NCBI GenBank assembly: GCA_013336035.1
Contig: JAAXUL010000498.1
Coordinates: 1-6,246 of the forward strand
Reading direction: 5' to 3'
Source of the DNA: Chloroflexales bacterium
Lineage (GTDB): Bacteria > Chloroflexota > Chloroflexia > Chloroflexales > Chloroflexaceae
Length of the DNA stretch: 6,246 bases
The notes beneath the pieces are model-generated. The model made no database searches. It was given only the letters and a program-made list of their open reading frames with translations, and had not been told where the DNA came from. A program made the translations under genes and the position numbers. Shown piece after piece: positions 6,011 through 6,246 of this stretch. Within the stretch, counting starts at the first letter, position 1; each line of letters begins with the position of its first letter.

Positions 6011-6246
6011 AAGCGGTGGTTCACGAGCACGCCTTTAGCGTGCGCCCTTTAACGGTATGAACGATTGCTCTGAAGGAGCCGTCCTTGGACACTGGGACGA
6101 GGGCTACGCAGCGGGCGTATATGTGTGGCACGCATATGGGTCCGAAGCCTGCGGACAAAAGTTCGGCACCTGCCAACCACAGCGCAGATGACCGACCAGC
6201 CCTGTGACCTATGCTGACGCGAGAAACCTGCGTGTGAGGCGTCGTT
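6011..6246 (+). ncRNA. Structured non-coding RNA candidate, possibly an IscB-type omega RNA (HEARO-like), cut by the window edge
   Basis: No credible reading frame crosses these bases: ATGs at 6188 and 6211 both meet stops within ten codons. Consecutive stems are visible: GTTCA 6019-6023 with TGAAC 6058-6062, enclosing GCACGC-CTTTA-GCGTGC (6027-6043); AGCCGTCC 6077-6084 with GGAC 6095-6098 and GGCT 6102-6105; an ATATGTGT/ACGCATAT stem (6119-6126/6130-6137); GTCCG/CGGAC (6140-6144/6152-6156), with CCGAA 6142-6146 able to pair with TTCGG 6162-6166 as a pseudoknot; GACGC/GCGTC (6216-6220/6239-6243). Base composition is about 61% GC, below the adjacent gene. HEARO RNAs carry a 5' guide and precede an iscB nuclease gene, which would fit a mobile element starting here with its gene beyond 6246. 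Resemblance to that family is from memory of its general look, not a search. A group II intron 5' domain (GTGCG at 6040-6044) is the main alternative. Confidence 0.4.

Noticed and set aside
6040..6246. Group II intron beginning at GTGCG (6040)
   Set aside because: Not fully excluded, but ranked lower: the GTGCG is part of the 3' arm of a perfect hairpin starting upstream at 6027, and that hairpin is enclosed by a further stem starting at 6019, so the fold extends across the supposed splice site. Domain V and a reverse transcriptase would lie outside the window.

Overview
The window is a GC-rich bacterial chromosome segment with dense genes and strong G/C bias at third codon positions. The paired SWIM zinc-finger and SNF2 ATPase genes, a DUF3224 protein and the high GC suggest Chloroflexota (Roseiflexus/Chloroflexus-like relatives). 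This is inferred from protein style only, and an actinobacterial or other GC-rich source cannot be excluded.

Layout from left to right. (1) Bases 1-123 hold the last 40 codons of a plus-strand gene ending in one hydrophobic transmembrane helix. (2) Convergent to it, after 23 bases, is a two-gene minus-strand operon. The upstream gene (4088 down to 1023) is a 1021-residue SNF2/HepA-type DEAQ-box ATPase. The downstream gene (1010 down to 147) is a 287-residue SWIM zinc-finger protein. They are 12 bases apart, and a perfect AGGAGG for the second gene lies directly behind the stop codon of the first, so they are probably translated together and may act as one DNA- or nucleoprotein-remodelling unit. 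(3) A divergent intergenic region (4089-4488) carries a likely promoter for each direction. The plus-strand promoter is well formed (TTGACG, 17-base spacer, TATCCT) and is bracketed by two exact 14-base direct repeats plus an inverted repeat across the -10, which looks like an operator. (4) That promoter should drive a small DUF3224 beta-barrel protein (4489-4893) and, 55 bases later, a complete metallo-beta-lactamase-fold hydrolase (4949-5914). (5) The last 332 bases (5915-6246) have no convincing reading frame. They have lower GC than the preceding gene and a dense series of hairpins and longer-range pairings that continue to the window edge.

The most interesting region is this right end. 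Its architecture suggests a structured RNA. My leading but unproven reading is an IscB-type omega RNA (HEARO family) at the left end of a mobile element whose nuclease gene would start beyond base 6246. Alternatives are the 5' domain of a group II intron or a remnant IS200/IS605 end. No complete new multi-gene system can be demonstrated from this window alone.
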